Both the position numbers and the translations under genes were made by a program. Shown here piece by piece: positions 18,826-29,097 of a stretch of 64,000 nt of DNA. The DNA lies in NCBI GenBank assembly GCA_000507305.1, contig DF239342.1, positions 155,292 to 219,291 of the forward strand, read 5' to 3'. How positions within the stretch are numbered: position 1 is the first letter of the stretch; every line of letters starts with the position of its first letter. The notes under the pieces are model-generated. The model saw only the letters and a program-made list of their open reading frames with translations. It had not been told where the DNA came from and ran no database searches. The DNA is from Breviolum minutum Mf 1.05b.01 (taxonomy: Eukaryota; Sar; Dinophyceae; Suessiales; Symbiodiniaceae).

Positions 18826-20212
18826 GTGAGACTGCTTCACAACAATATCATTTATAGACATACCCAATCTCTAGATGATTCAAACACACAAGCCCTGCAT
18901 TTAGTGTTTCATTTGTCTCTCAGGATGACAATCTCTATATGCCAGCACGGTACTTCAATGAGAGTTTGATCTATTGTGCAGCCCTCAGAAGATCTTCTCG
19001 GAATCAAAAATGGCACTCCCCAAGGCCAAGCTTGGTACACACCCACCAAAATTCGAAGATTTGGAATTCGTGAATTCTGCTGGGAAAATCGGTGGCTGAT
19101 TCGCACCCTTTTTACATGGAAAGAATTTTGATGGATGTTCTCAAAACAGTCAAGTTCTGACCACTGTTCTCCTTGAAATTCACTAAGGCACAACTCCCGC
19201 GTATCATCCAGCAGGACATCTGAGTGACTGAGTGGGTGGCACATTTTGTGATAAGATGTGCATCGTGGAAAGCCGGAAACGTTTACTTGGAGGATCGTCC
19301 CAGGTAGTAAGTGGTGAATAGCCCTGCTTAGTAAGTTCCCTAAGTAGGGTTGTTCTCCTTCCAAATGGCTTAAATGGCTTATAAATGTGGGTTCCTAACC
19401 ACCTACTAACTTGGATGATCCTCCAAGTACAAACCTTCCAATGAGCTTTCTGCTTCATGCATTTCTACCTGAATCCTCAAAACGTCAGGTGTGTGAAATT
19501 TGTGCCTCCCTCAAAACTCATCAGAAAACAGATCTGGCGGACCCTGAAATTTGATACATCCATTGGCTGCCAATGCCGGACATCCCCAGGAGTGGCAAAG
19601 CTGAAAGTCGCGAGCTGGCTTCATGAGCTGGCAAACTTGGATTTCGAACTTCAATTTTTTTCTTGTCAGCTGCACATAAACGCAGAGTTTTTTTTCTGTG
19701 TTTATGACGTTACTAAAAACCCAAGTTCCCACAGGTTGTAAGCGCTTTTTCCCCGATAACTATGTGCAGCTACGTTTTTTCTCAGAGAAACACACAGCAA
19801 ACAAATCAATCAATAAGCTGATAGAAGCTTAAAAAAGACTCCTAGATTTTTCGTGTGAAAACTTGAGGTTGTCTTTGACATCCGTGGACTTCATCTTTTA
19901 TCCACGGTTTGGGCAGCCCAGATTTTTTGAACATCAAACAACGGATCCCCGGATGTTCCTTTTTTCGCCTTCAGGTGGGTCTTCTCCTTGCAGGAGGTTG
20001 GGGCCGCCCTCCTGCGCCAAGAAAGAGTTTTCCAAATTTGTCTAAAAATTGCGCCCTTTTTTCCTGTATATAGATACATATGGTCAAATCATAAATATAT
20101 GTATGTATATGTAGCTATCAAAATATTACAGATACCTGATGTTGCTACATTTATTTGTCAATTGCCACCATGCCACCGTTCACAAGCCACCAGGAGGCGG
20201 CTTGCTTTGCAG
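18826..20212. other. intron-rich gap, no confident exon
   Basis: Holds a repeat with inverted ends CTTGGAGGATC.../...GATCCTCCAAG (19289-19430) and a CTGGCGGACC/ACATCCCCAGG region near 19550. Competing short frames do not stand out. Confidence 0.35.
19289..19430. repeat. inverted repeat CTTGGAGGATC ... GATCCTCCAAG
   Basis: Arms continue as CCAGGTAGTAAG and CTACTAACTTGG. The right end recurs at 25465-25486, where a family B element follows it. Confidence 0.55.
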
Positions 20213-20275
20213 GAGGTCAAGGTGATAGTGTGGTACTTTATGCATCAGAGGTGCGGGGTGCGGCAGTGTCATCTT
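20213..20275 (+). CDS. internal exon, short beta-type
   Basis: Acceptor CTTGCTTTGCAG, reading GQGDSVVLYASEVRGAAVSS. A family C element begins at the end of the open reading. Confidence 0.45.
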
Positions 20276-20376
20276 ACCCATACCATCCATGTATGATATA
20301 GTTATACAGTTATACATTTGGTTAATTTAGATAGTAAATGCAGGGTAAACATACTATACATGGATGGTATGGGTTA
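20275..20376. mobile_element. family C element, abutting family B
   Basis: CCCATACCATCCATGTATG left and CATACATGGATGGTATGGG-type right (CTATACATGGATGGTATGGG). The B element at 20378 starts immediately after TTAG. Confidence 0.65.
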
Positions 20377-20377
20377 G

Positions 20378-20472
20378 GGCCACTAATGATTTTCCGTGGA
20401 TTTTCACCCCGAACTTTGGGGAAGATGAATCCAATTTGATTATTTTTCAAATGGGTTGAAACCACCAACTAG
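20378..20472 (+). mobile_element. family B element
   Basis: TTTTCACCCCGAACTTTGG, GATGAATCCAATTTGA and GGGTTGAAACCACCAACTAG. The left arm is degraded. Confidence 0.6.
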
Positions 20473-20682
20473 ACAACTTCCAAAAGGTGGCTTGTTTTTT
20501 TTTGAAAGTAAGGCTTATGATAAACCATGGGAGTTGTGACATCTGTCGTTTCAATTGTAGGCAGAATTCATGGAGTGGCGCTACTCTGTGTATAACGCCC
20601 TTTGTTTGTTCACCACCGTCTCTTGGCAGCAAAAAATCTATCCACGGAATGAAGTCTGAAGAACAATAACAATTGCCGACAA

Positions 20683-20780
20683 TTACCCTCTTGTCAACTG
20701 ACACAGCTGGCTGGAAATTGACCCGGATTGGAGATGTATTTCCCATTGAACATGGGGATATGTTCGTTTACCAGAGGGTA
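20683..20780. mobile_element. family G element, diverged
   Basis: TTACCCTCTTGTCAACTGAC left and GTTTACCAGAGGGTA right, core GGAGATGTATTTCCCATTGA. Confidence 0.5.
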
Positions 20781-21090
20781 GTAGCTCGGTAGCCGCAAGA
20801 AAAAATCAGTGCAACGCACAAATTTTCGCAAAGCTTGCCTCAGAAGCATAGGGAGCAGAAACTGCAGGTTGGACCACCTACTCGTGTGTTTGATGCAGAG
20901 GATGGGCTGCATGTTGTCTTTTTGGTTCATGTTTTGCCTTTGACAAGTGGATGAAAGCACCCGAAACACCCATGAAGTCGAGTTATTTGAGATGAGAAGA
21001 AAACAATGGACAAATGCAAGCGACAAATTCAAGACAGCTTTTTGTTGAAGTTTGCATGTGCATTTTGAAACTGGCTGCTCGTAATTGTAG

Positions 21091-21199
21091 GCAACCATCT
21101 ATGCCTGGAATAGTACTATGCGGGTGGTATGCCGGGGGCATAGCATTGAGTGATGTTGAAATGGAGGCAGAAAATGAAGTGGTGCCGAAAGGAGCGCTT
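21091..21199 (+). CDS. internal exon, acidic end
   Basis: Acceptor CGTAATTGTAG, reading QPSMPGIVLCGWYAGGIALS then DVEMEAENEVVPKGAL, donor GTTTGA. Composition is strongly protein-like. Confidence 0.5.
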
Positions 21200-21270
21200 G
21201 TTTGACTGCAATGGAAAGCAAGATGTGGAACAGAGCACAAGGATTCAGAAGAATGAAAAGAAAAGCATAC

Positions 21271-21353
21271 CCCATAGGATCCATGTATGGTATATTTACC
21301 TGCATTTAAAAATCAACCAAATGTAGGTAAATATACCATACATGGATCCGGTG
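21271..21353. mobile_element. introner, family C
   Basis: GGATCCATGTATGGTATATT left and AATATACCATACATGGATCC right, an almost perfect 29-bp inverted repeat. Confidence 0.8.
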
Positions 21354-21480
21354 GGTACTTCTCAACAATGATTGTGCGCAGACAAAGAGAGGAGAAATGA
21401 TCCCAAGGTAATGGTTGATAGTATACGGAAGGGATCGTGAAGAAATGAAAAGAGTTGAAGTGTGAAACATGTAAACTCAG

Positions 21481-21576
21481 AGGATCCATAGGACGGATAT
21501 ATTTCCCTACATTTTTTTGGTTGATTTTTAAATGGTAGGTTAGTAGGGAAAATATACCAATCTGATGGGAATCCTA
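21481..21576. mobile_element. family C element, diverged
   Basis: AGGATCCATAGGACGG and GGGAATCCTA ends, TTGGTTGATTTTTAAATGG core. Lies 130 bp from the previous C copy. Confidence 0.5.
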
Positions 21577-21690
21577 TGCAAAAAACAACATGCAAACTCA
21601 GAAGTGCCTTCATCCTCGCTGCTTGAGGTCCTTGCCCTGCTTTGTCATATTCTGACTCTGCCAGTGTTGGAGTCTCAAAAAGCTTGAGAT

Positions 21691-21842
21691 GTGAGTGATC
21701 AGTTCACCCTGGTTGGTTGGGTTATATAGGGATAATTTCAGAACCAGTATAAGGATCCCTATTAGCTAACCAGGATTTCAATGGATTTCATGGAATGTCA
21801 ATATTGTGAATGTTTGTTTCTTCAAAGAATTCCGTGTTGCAG
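21691..21842 (+). mobile_element. introner, family A
   Basis: GTGAGTGATCAGTTCACCC left, GGTTGGTTGGGTTATATAGG and AAGGATCCCTATTAGC inside. The right tail is diverged and ends near CTTCAAAG or GTTGCAG. Confidence 0.65.
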
Positions 21843-21854
21843 ATGTTTGCAGAT

Positions 21855-21961
21855 ACCCTCCCAAAGTATGACAAGGAATCTGAAAATGACAACCCCTGGA
21901 ATAGGAGATTCCTTCTGGAAACCATCACATCTAGGTTCCATGTTCAACTTTGGGAGGGTAA
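21855..21961. mobile_element. introner, family H
   Basis: ACCCTCCCAAAGTATGACAA left, GTTCAACTTTGGGAGGGTA right, core GAGATTCCTTCTGGAAACC. Confidence 0.65.
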
Positions 21962-22191
21962 TCACATTCTTTGAATATTTCCCTTGGTATTTGTTGGAAT
22001 GCCGTTCCAAATATGTCTTTCAACCATGTCATGTCTGTGATGTCCCCACAGCAGGGACTTTTCGATTTTTTTCGGCGCAGACCAGGATTCCATCAACGTT
22101 TCCATCTCTTTAGATGGCAAAGCCACCATTAGTGATGTTCTTGGTTGCCTCCTCAGTTGCAACGAACGCGGCAGCCGGCAGTCTTGTTACA

Positions 22192-22320
22192 TCCCCTAAG
22201 TTTTAACACATGTTTCACCTGAAAACACGTTGTTTTTTTTTCCCCCCAAAAAAATCGAAGCTTCATCTTCATCAGGGGCTAACATTTTCCGGTGAACCAT
22301 CTTTAAACTGCAGGGCGGTG
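22192..22320 (+). mobile_element. family H element
   Basis: CCCCTAAGTTTTAACACATG left and GGTGAACCATCTTTAAACTG right. The core is replaced by a T/C-rich run. Confidence 0.5.
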
Positions 22321-22629
22321 TGTTTTCACCTGTCCAGATTCTCTTTGAGGTTCGGTTTTCATGGGAAGTTTCTCATGTGTTGAAACCACTAAGGTCAACC
22401 GGTTAGGATTTTGAAAGCGCCAGAGGTTCATCATATGGCGCGCCTTGCTTTTGGGCTTTTAAATCGTTTTTTTGTCCTGCTGGTGTTTTTTTGCTGGTGC
22501 ATTGAATCAAACATTTTTTTCGTCCAAATTGTGTATGTGTAATTGATGCCTTCTTATTGAAGATGGTGTCATATTTTTTTGTTATTGAATAGATTGGACA
22601 TGATGAAAAATGGGAACAAATCGACATTT

Positions 22630-22731
22630 ACCCCTCCAGTAAATGGAATGTCTCCATTTTCAATAGGAAATACATCGACTCAATCCGGGTCCAGCCATTC
22701 CAGCCAGCTATGTCAAGTTTACTGGAGGGTA
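22630..22731. mobile_element. introner, family G
   Basis: CCCCTCCAGTAAATGG left, AGTTTACTGGAGGGTA right, core AATAGGAAATACATCGACTC. Confidence 0.6.
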
Positions 22732-22778
22732 CAAACTGTTGACAGATACATTTTTTGATGGTTGAGTTTCTTGATGAG

Positions 22779-22878
22779 TTCAACCTTCAACCCCTTCAAC
22801 CTGGATCAGGCTCCCAGCATTTGGACGGTGGGTAGCAACCTGGACTTGGTGATTCAAGGAGCCAACTTCCCAGCAAAT
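22779..22878 (+). CDS. internal exon, start of an IPT/TIG-like domain
   Basis: Reads NLDQAPSIWTVGSNLDLVIQ then GANFPAN, donor GTCTCT. The P-S-I-x(4)-G-x-N-L...G-x-N-F order is the classic beginning of an IPT/TIG domain. The left edge follows TTGATGAG. Confidence 0.55.
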
Positions 22879-23194
22879 GTCTCTTGACAGCAAACTTGGA
22901 AACCCCCGGGAAAACTGTCACATTTTTGAACCCCAAAATGAGGTTTATTTTTGTTCAGATGATTTTCCTTTTCAAATGGGGGTGATTTTCAGGTGCAACA
23001 AAGCCGTTGGTTTTTGGGGGTGTTTTTTTCGTGCCAAGTGTTCAGACGTGATTTTTGAAAGATTCAACCCTTCATTGATCCCAGGGATCGGATATCTCCC
23101 CTATCTCCCCCCAAAATAACTAGAATAGATCAGATTCTCTTGATGATAAGGTTAGCTTTGTATATCTTAAGATTCATACAACGCCCCTTCTCAG

Positions 23195-23288
23195 GTTGAA
23201 CTCGCATGTGCTCTCTACGATCTCAATTCTCAAGGCACGTTTCTTTCCATCCTGCAGCCAGAACACTTTGATGTGGAAAAATCACTGG
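23195..23288 (+). CDS. internal exon, extracellular-type
   Basis: Acceptor CCCCTTCTCAG in phase 0, reading VELACALYDLNSQGTFLSIL then QPEHFDVEKSLGER. The right edge is unclear; a TAA follows about 20 bases later. Confidence 0.5.
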
Positions 23289-23816
23289 GAGAAAGAAACA
23301 CCAAATAAACACTAGACACCCGGAAACCCCTGGAAAAACCCATGTGAAGATACACCTGGAAAACACATGTGGAAACACCAAGAATCACTCAAAAACCATG
23401 ATTCACCTGGAAAAATGGCCACAAAATCTCACCCGGAAGAAATTTGCAGGATATATTTTCGAGTCCTTCGGAATTCGTCAAGCGAGTATGTGGCAAGGGC
23501 TCATTGAGGACGCTTGGAAGTTGTAAAAGACAATCCTCAAAGAAGAATCTGGTTCAACCAATCTCCTTGTAGACATGGCTTGTATTCAAATTTTAAGTTA
23601 GCCATTCTTATTTGATATGCATATCATGATACATATGATTCGATATACATAGTGAATATAGTCAATTTGTCATTGAGACGTAATTTCAGTACAGATGCAT
23701 CCATAGATATTTTACATTCTACATACAATTTGTTATTTGTTTTTGTGGAAGAATGATTTCTCTGATGTTTCTTTTCGAGTGTGTTTTTTTTTTGGAGTCT
23801 GGGGCGACCTGTCCAG

Positions 23817-23966
23817 GACAGTTGCCCTGACGTTCCAGAAGTGGAATACACCCACCAATGGCCGCGCACTTAGTGAACTGTTTCAGGTGGCATTTCACGA
23901 TTGGATTCTACCTCCGGTGGAACCTGCGAAGGCAAGATGTGAGGGAGTCTCACTGTTCACTTGCAG
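23817..23966 (+). CDS. internal exon, extracellular-type
   Basis: Acceptor CCTGTCCAG, reading TVALTFQKWNTPTNGRALSE then LFQVAFHDWILPPVEPA and a Cys-containing end. A possible GC donor (TGCAG/GCAAGG) closes it. Confidence 0.5.
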
Positions 23967-23988
23967 GCAAGGATTTTTTTGTTGTTGA

Positions 23989-24098
23989 TACACCCTGGAA
24001 GATTAACTTAGGAACCTACAAATCACCAAATTTAGAAAGGAAAATGATCTGAACCAAACCTCCATGATTTTATTCCATGTTAATCTTCAGGGGTGTAT
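23989..24098. mobile_element. introner, family H
   Basis: ACACCCTGGAAGATTAACTT left and CCATGTTAATCTTCAGGGG right. Very similar to 7685-7789. Confidence 0.7.
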
Positions 24099-24427
24099 AT
24101 TCAACAACACCTGAGAATTGTTGGAAATTATTTGGAGAGAATGGATCAAAATTCCAAAACTATACAGTTGATTTATCTATATAGTGGGATTTCACTTTCC
24201 TTTTTGCAGTGACTCGAAAACAAAGAAGTCGGAAAGTAGATCATGCTAACCCAAACAAGGATAACAAGGCAACATTTTTAAGGGGAAACCCCTCAAAACT
24301 ACCGCCATAGCTACCACAAATTTGCTGTTTGTTTGATTCATGCAAAGTGGGTCCCATTGAAAATGCGAATGTTTTTGTTTCATGGACTTTTGATTCTTGA
24401 TGATCTCCAGAAAAAAAACACCATCAG

Positions 24428-24535
24428 GTGCCAATGTTTCTTACAATGGAGCTTTGGCTTTTATCATGGCGGAGTATGTCTCCAGTGAAGAATTGCGATG
24501 TCGGATTCCACCACAAGCGATGACACTTAGGCCCG
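24428..24535 (+). CDS. internal exon, IPT/TIG-like middle
   Basis: Acceptor AACACCATCAG, reading ANVSYNGALAFIMAEYVSSE then ELRCRIPPQAMTL. The C-x-I/V-P ending after a beta strand is typical of the second half of IPT/TIG domains. Confidence 0.55.
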
Positions 24536-24691
24536 AGCGAATGTGTTCTCTTTTATGTCATTTTTTGTTTGTTTGAAGGGCACGCGCGACATCAAAATGC
24601 TGACATTCTGTCTTCCTGACATGGAGTGATTCAAACATGATAAACATGTATAGAAAATTATAGAAATATGAGAAACGAATCGAAGAACTAC

Positions 24692-24822
24692 TGATGATGG
24701 AAGACATCCTGTACCACTTGATATGTAGTTAATCTCATTATTTACAAGGTTAACCACCTAGGATATAATATAGAAACCTTGCAAACATATCAAGTGGTTA
24801 GCCGGATGTCTTCCATCAATAG
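24692..24822 (+). mobile_element. introner, family D
   Basis: ACTACTGATGATGGAAGACA left and GGATGTCTTCCATCAATAG right. The family core ATATCAAGTGGTTAGCCGG is present. Confidence 0.6.
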
Positions 24823-24847
24823 TATGGCTTTTTCAGGCTTTTTCCAG

Positions 24848-24985
24848 TGGTCATGCTGTGCCAGTGACTGAGATGCATGATGCTCGCAGGGGTCACATGA
24901 TGACAAATCGCTCAATCTTGGCTTACTTGGTGGCCAAGAAAAACACGGGCTATTTGACTCAGGCTGAGACCGGAAAATGGAAGTC
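24848..24985 (+). CDS. internal exon (unknown)
   Basis: Acceptor CTTTTTCCAG, reading GHAVPVTEMHDARRGHMMTN then RSILAYLVAKKNTGYLTQAE. Open beyond 24985, so the right edge is approximate. Confidence 0.5.
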
Positions 24986-25190
24986 CCAAACACACACAAC
25001 ATACACCCTTGGAAAATTCAGATGGAACACACAAAAATGGAGGTTTGCTTCACATTTTTTTTGGAAACACATCTTTTTTATTGGATGATTTTTTCGGTTC
25101 CATCTTAAATTTCAAGGGGGTATAACCCCGAATTTTCCGGTTGAATCTGAAATTCACGGTTTTCTTCACGTTTTTTCTCCCTTTTGGGAG

Positions 25191-25312
25191 CACCGAAACG
25201 GCCGTTTCGCTGTGCCGTTTCGGAGGTGGCAGAGTTGCCGAACATCTACGTGCTTCCAGTGGTACAAATTCGACAGATCGATCCGGAGGTGCCAAAGTTT
25301 TTGGGAAGTGAA
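25191..25312 (+). CDS. internal exon, beta-type segment
   Basis: Reads FRCAVSEVAELPNIYVLPVV then QIRQIDPEVPKFLGSE. A GC donor (GTGAA/GCTAAT) would end it just before a B-family fragment. Confidence 0.5.
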
Positions 25313-25338
25313 GCTAATACCCAAATTTCTCCCATAAC

Positions 25339-25440
25339 TGGGTGGTGGCAACTCACATATTTTTTCCGTGATGTTCAAAAAATGTATCCATATCTAGTTG
25401 GTGGCAACCCACATATTTTCGTGGGGAATGATCCAATTTG
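25339..25440 (+). mobile_element. two merged family B fragments
   Basis: GGGTGGTGGCAACTCACATA and TAGTTGGTGGCAACCCACAT occur 60 bp apart, followed by GGGGAATGATCCAATTTGAC. Confidence 0.5.
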
Positions 25441-25486
25441 ACTACTGTAATATTTACAAGTCCTGGGATGATCCTCCAAGTACTAG

Positions 25487-25592
25487 GTGGTGGCAACTCA
25501 CATATTTTTGTGATTTTCACCCCGAAAATTGGGGGAAGATGAACCCATGACAAGCATATTTTTCAAAGGGGTTGGGTTCAACCACCAACAAG
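25487..25592 (+). mobile_element. introner, family B
   Basis: GTGGTGGCAACTCACATATT left, GGTTCAACCACCAACAAG right. It sits at the end of a GATCCTCCAAGTACTAG arm of another repeat. Confidence 0.7.
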
Positions 25593-25593
25593 A

Positions 25594-25681
25594 TAATCAT
25601 GGTTCAGTGGAAATTTGGTCCCCTAAATGAAACGAAACGATCACAATGGAGATACACCCATTTTCCACTGAACCATGATTA
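25594..25681. mobile_element. introner-like inverted repeat, private family
   Basis: ATAATCATGGTTCAGTGGAA left and TTTCCACTGAACCATGATTA right, about 88 bp. Directly follows the B element. Confidence 0.5.
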
Positions 25682-25949
25682 AGGGAGGAAGGATAACAGA
25701 ACAAAAACACCAAGGGTTCTCCGTAGCTGTTTTGGGTGATTCCTTGTGATCATCATGCAGTCCGCATTTTGATATGATAAGTTATGATTTATGGATATTT
25801 TCCCTGGAAGTTTGTATTATTTTGATATTTGTTGATCATAACGTAAGCATTTTGGTATGATCATTTATATAGATATTTTCCGTGGAAGATTCGATTTCAT
25901 TTTTTGATCCTCTTTGTTGAACGTTTGCCACGTTTTTTTCGGTCGAAAG

Positions 25950-26045
25950 GTATCCGTTGTGGTCGAAAGAAACGACACCAGCAGCGTTGAGCCTTTGCTC
26001 ATCCGTGTTCTGGGGGAGTGGGATTGCCCAGATGACCTGCATCTA
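25950..26045 (+). CDS. internal exon, extracellular-type
   Basis: Acceptor CGGTCGAAAG in phase 0, reading VSVVVERNDTSSVEPLLIRV then LGEWDCPDDLHL. It ends at the tip of a G element where a GA donor (CTACC/GAAAAC) would join in phase to 26158. Confidence 0.55.
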
Positions 26046-26157
26046 CCGAAAACTAACACGGCGATCGCTGGAAAATCACCATTTTCAGGAGTATGTACAT
26101 CTTCAAATGGTTGGTTTTCTAGCCAGTCATGTTAGTTTTCCAGGGGGTGTATCTTAG
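26046..26157 (+). mobile_element. introner, family G, probable GA-AG intron
   Basis: CGAAAACTAACACGG left, CATGTTAGTTTTCCAGGGG right, then TGTATCTTAG. Excision from GA to this AG joins the flanking exons in frame. Confidence 0.65.
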
Positions 26158-26256
26158 ATTTTCAATTACAAAATCAAAAGATGGAAAGTTCATCCTGAAT
26201 CTTCTTGCTTACCACATCTCAGTGCTGTTCACCTCTGAATGGATTCGTGTCATACT
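26158..26256 (+). CDS. internal exon between two introners
   Basis: Reads FSITKSKDGKFILNLLAYHI then SVLFTSEWIRVI. It ends two bases into a codon exactly at GTTGATGG of the D element. Confidence 0.6.
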
Positions 26257-26355
26257 GTTGATGGAAGAAATCCTGCACCAGTTGGTAGGTAGTTTATCCC
26301 ATTATTTACACGGTTTTATACATCCCAGGTGGTGGAGGACTTCCTCCATCAACAG
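26257..26355 (+). mobile_element. introner, family D, 99 bp, stop-free in frame
   Basis: GTTGATGGAAGAAATCCTGC left, CCTCCATCAACAG right. Its length is a multiple of three and it has no stop in the exon frame, so spliced and unspliced forms share the downstream frame. Confidence 0.8.
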
Positions 26356-26470
26356 TATTGCCATGAGTTGTGTGAAAAAAATAGCTGCAGGCAGTTTTTC
26401 TTCAAGCATATGGCTCGAAGCGATCAAAGAAGGTTGGAATCTGAGTATCCCTGCACTGCCTAGAGACTGA
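26356..26470 (+). CDS. exon after the D introner
   Basis: CT from the upstream exon plus T completes Leu. It then reads IAMSCVKKIAAGSFSSSIWL and EAIKEGWNLSIPALPRD to a TGA at 26468-26470. Either a gene end or a donor upstream of the stop is used. Confidence 0.5.
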
Positions 26471-27007
26471 AAAAAAGGGATCCTGTCGTGGAGCAGTTAC
26501 TCCCCCGAAACGTGACATGGATACCCAAAATTATAGGTTTTTTAAAGGTATCTCCGGCTTCAAATATGGCCATTTTGGATATCCATGTAAGGGGCTCGGG
26601 GAAAAAAAGGCCGCATCTTCGATCATGTTTGCACCAAGGTGCAAACTTGAATGGGACTTCCCTTTGCTCCAGGATGGAGGGGATCAAAGTTTTTGATTTC
26701 AACAGCTTGATACTCATAGTTTCTGATGGTTTGTGCAATGGTTTTGATGCCAAGCCGTCAAAAAGAAGGTCATTCAGTACATATTTTGCAAAGTCGAGGT
26801 TGAAGATTCAAACACAAAATCACACATTTTAACATGATTGCTATATAGATTTGATTTTCTTCCATCATTTTTTGAAATCCAAGGGAGCAAACAACATCAA
26901 ACCTGCTTTTCCCACGTTGGATTTTACACAAATTTCTTTGCTCCCAGGAGCGGTACTTCACGGCTTTAGTGCTGAATGAGACTGAGGCTGCCGTGAAAAA
27001 GTTCCAA

Positions 27008-27102
27008 GGGGCATAGTTTAAGGCCTTCCCAAAAAGGAAAGGACCATCTGAACCAACCCCAGTGTTTCAGGTGCGAGCTGTTCGTTTCAGGGAGGGTATA
27101 TA
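27008..27102. repeat. family H-like remnant
   Basis: AAAAAGGAAAGGACCATCTG, AACCAACCCCAGTGTTTCAG and TTTCAGGGAGGGTATA match family H parts. The left arm is lost. Confidence 0.35.
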
Positions 27103-27114
27103 AAATTCAATGAT

Positions 27115-27124
27115 GAGTGATGAG

Positions 27125-27188
<64 letters not shown>
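27115..27188. repeat. (GAT)n microsatellite
   Basis: About 22 uninterrupted GAT units after GAGTGATGAGT. Confidence 0.9.
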
Positions 27189-27191
<3 letters not shown>

Positions 27192-27385
27192 TGGATATAC
27201 CTGACCCCTCAAAGCCGGGGTGCTTTGCTATGCACCTGGGGAACTTAATTCAAAACAAGCAATGTGATTCAATGTGTGTTGACATTTGTGGGTTTCACTC
27301 CAGGTGGTTTGCAGAGTGCAGCATCATGAGTGGCTTGGGCCAGAATTTGGCAATTGCAGATCCATGGAAAAATTACATGAACATT

Positions 27386-27492
27386 ACACTCCAGTTTGAA
27401 CTAGCATGGCTAGCTGCGAAATCCCATTTTCAATATGGAATACATCTTCAAAAGGTCTATTTTCCATTGCCATGTTAGTTTACCAAAGGGTA
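27386..27492. mobile_element. introner, family G
   Basis: TACACTCCAGTTTGAACTAG left, GTTAGTTTACCAAAGGGTAA right, core AATATGGAATACATCTTCAA. Confidence 0.65.
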
Positions 27493-27534
27493 AGTTTTCG
27501 GCAGACCGGCCTGTTTGTACAAATGATTTTGAAC

Positions 27535-27639
27535 TTACCCTCCAGGAAACTAACGTATTCCATTAGGAAAAGGGAAGATCATCCACTCAAACATGCGGGC
27601 TGGGTGGGCGGGGATATGTCATCGTTCCCTGGAGGGTAT
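27535..27639. mobile_element. introner, family G/H type, tandem
   Basis: TTACCCTCCAGGAAACTAAC left and GTTCCCTGGAGGGTA right, 42 bp after the previous element. Confidence 0.6.
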
Positions 27640-27655
27640 TTCCTTTGGGTTGCAG

Positions 27656-27747
27656 GTTGCCCCCTCAGTCGTGTTTTTGCCAAGGCTCTATGCCAATGAG
27701 AAGCTGGATCCCCAGATGTCTACAGAATCACTGAGTCGCACCTTTTC
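27656..27747 (+). CDS. internal exon, basic end
   Basis: Acceptor TTTGGGTTGCAG in phase 0, reading VAPSVVFLPRLYANEKLDPQ then MSTESLSRTF. Donor GTGATT leaves two bases. Confidence 0.55.
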
Positions 27748-27761
27748 GTGATTGAACTACT

Positions 27762-27872
27762 GTTGATGGTTCAGAAATCCGAAACAACCACCTGACATGT
27801 ATAAAACCACTGTAAATAATGGTAGGTGCTCCATATCAACTGGTGAACGCCGGATTTCTGAACCATCAACAG
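27762..27872 (+). mobile_element. introner, family D
   Basis: GTTGATGGTTCAGAAATCCG left and CGGATTTCTGAACCATCAAC right. The intron donor is probably 14 bp upstream (27748). Confidence 0.75.
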
Positions 27873-27981
27873 TATTTCCAAAAAGAGTATGAAGCAGTTG
27901 AAAAATTCGTTTCTGAAAATTCATCAGTTTTGGATCTCTCTGAGTTCAGAATCTAAGGGCATACCTTTCAGTCACGATTGA
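27873..27981 (+). CDS. probable terminal exon, basic
   Basis: TC from 27747 plus T gives Ser; then ISKKSMKQLKNSFLKIHQFW and SLSSESKGIPFSHD to TGA 27979-27981. A second frame (YFQKEYEAVEKFVSENSS) is also protein-like and would need a different donor phase. Confidence 0.4.
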
Positions 27982-28318
27982 TGGTTCGGTTTGGTCCAAT
28001 GCCTTGCCAATCTTCTTTGTTCGACAGGCAGGGTCCGTGAGAATCGTTGTCACTTCCCCCTCCCGACGTTGCCATCAATCACAAAAAGTTGAATGTTAGA
28101 AGGCCTTGGCAAATATGATTCTCTAGAGACTCTGTTCTTCATTAGCCAAAGATTTTGCCTGTTCCAAAATGTTCAAAAAAGCAAATAAGACATTTATTTG
28201 CTTCTTTGGAGCTAGGATAGTGTTACGACTCATGACATGACACGATAATTTCACTGTTTCAATGTATACCTTTCTTTTTCGCCAACCTTGAAACAATTTT
28301 TATTGATCTCTGTTCCAG

Positions 28319-28455
28319 GCTTCAATGCATTCGCATGGGCCAAATCTGGTTCCTCCATTCCAAAGCATCTCCTTGAATCTGACCACGACGGCGGAGTCTT
28401 TATTGCAGTACCAGGCAGATCCTATTGACTTCGAAATTGCAGAGCTTGCAATTTT
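28319..28455 (+). CDS. internal exon, extracellular-type
   Basis: Acceptor CTCTGTTCCAG in phase 0, reading PNLVPPFQSISLNLTTTAES then LLQYQADPIDFEIAELA. An N-L-T glycosylation site is present. Confidence 0.55.
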
Positions 28456-28780
28456 TAGTACGAAAATGATAAAAACAAATTGGTGTGGATTGACATGTAC
28501 TAAGACATGGAAGCTCGAAAAATGGAACAACATCAAATTGAGAAAATGAACATTTTGTTTAATGGCTAAAGATATAAAAGATGTAAAACTTCAATTCTAT
28601 GCTATGGTGTTTTGCATAGAAATTGCATCATTTTTTGTCGCCCGCCTTTCCGAGTCCCTGAAAAAACGCCACCCTTGCGTGAATTTCAGGTGTTGAAGCG
28701 AGCCACAACTGCTTGGTGTGATTTTGGGATGCCTTCTGTGGCACCTGAGCTCTAAATTAGATTAAAAAAAACAGAACTGG

Positions 28781-28884
28781 GTGGTGGCAACTCAAATATT
28801 TTTGTGATTTTCAGCCCGAGAATTGGGGCAATGGTCCAAATTCATGAGCATATTTTTGAGATGGGTGGTTCAACCACCAACTAG
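28781..28884 (+). mobile_element. introner, family B
   Basis: GTGGTGGCAACTCAAATATT left, GGTTCAACCACCAACTAG right. Confidence 0.75.
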
Positions 28885-28976
28885 AGAAGACAGATGTATT
28901 CAGCGCCAGCGTCAGGTGAACGATTGGACTGCCATAGGATTTATCATTGATGATGATATATATATATATATATATG

Positions 28977-29097
28977 CCTGGCAATTCTGCGATTGTGACC
29001 TTTTTGGGATGGTGATGTTAAGTGACCCTTTTTAATGGTTATATAAGTGACCTCCAACGTTTGGGGCTGAAAAGGTCACGGCTGGGTCATCACCTGG
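28977..29097 (-). mobile_element. introner, family F, reverse orientation
   Basis: CCTGGCAATTCTGCGATTG left and GGCTGGGTCATCACCTGG right. A (TA)n run lies just before it. Confidence 0.7.

Noticed and set aside
27115-27188. (GAT)n tract as an Asp- or Met-repeat coding region
   Set aside because: No supported exon on either side in a matching frame; a plain microsatellite is simpler.
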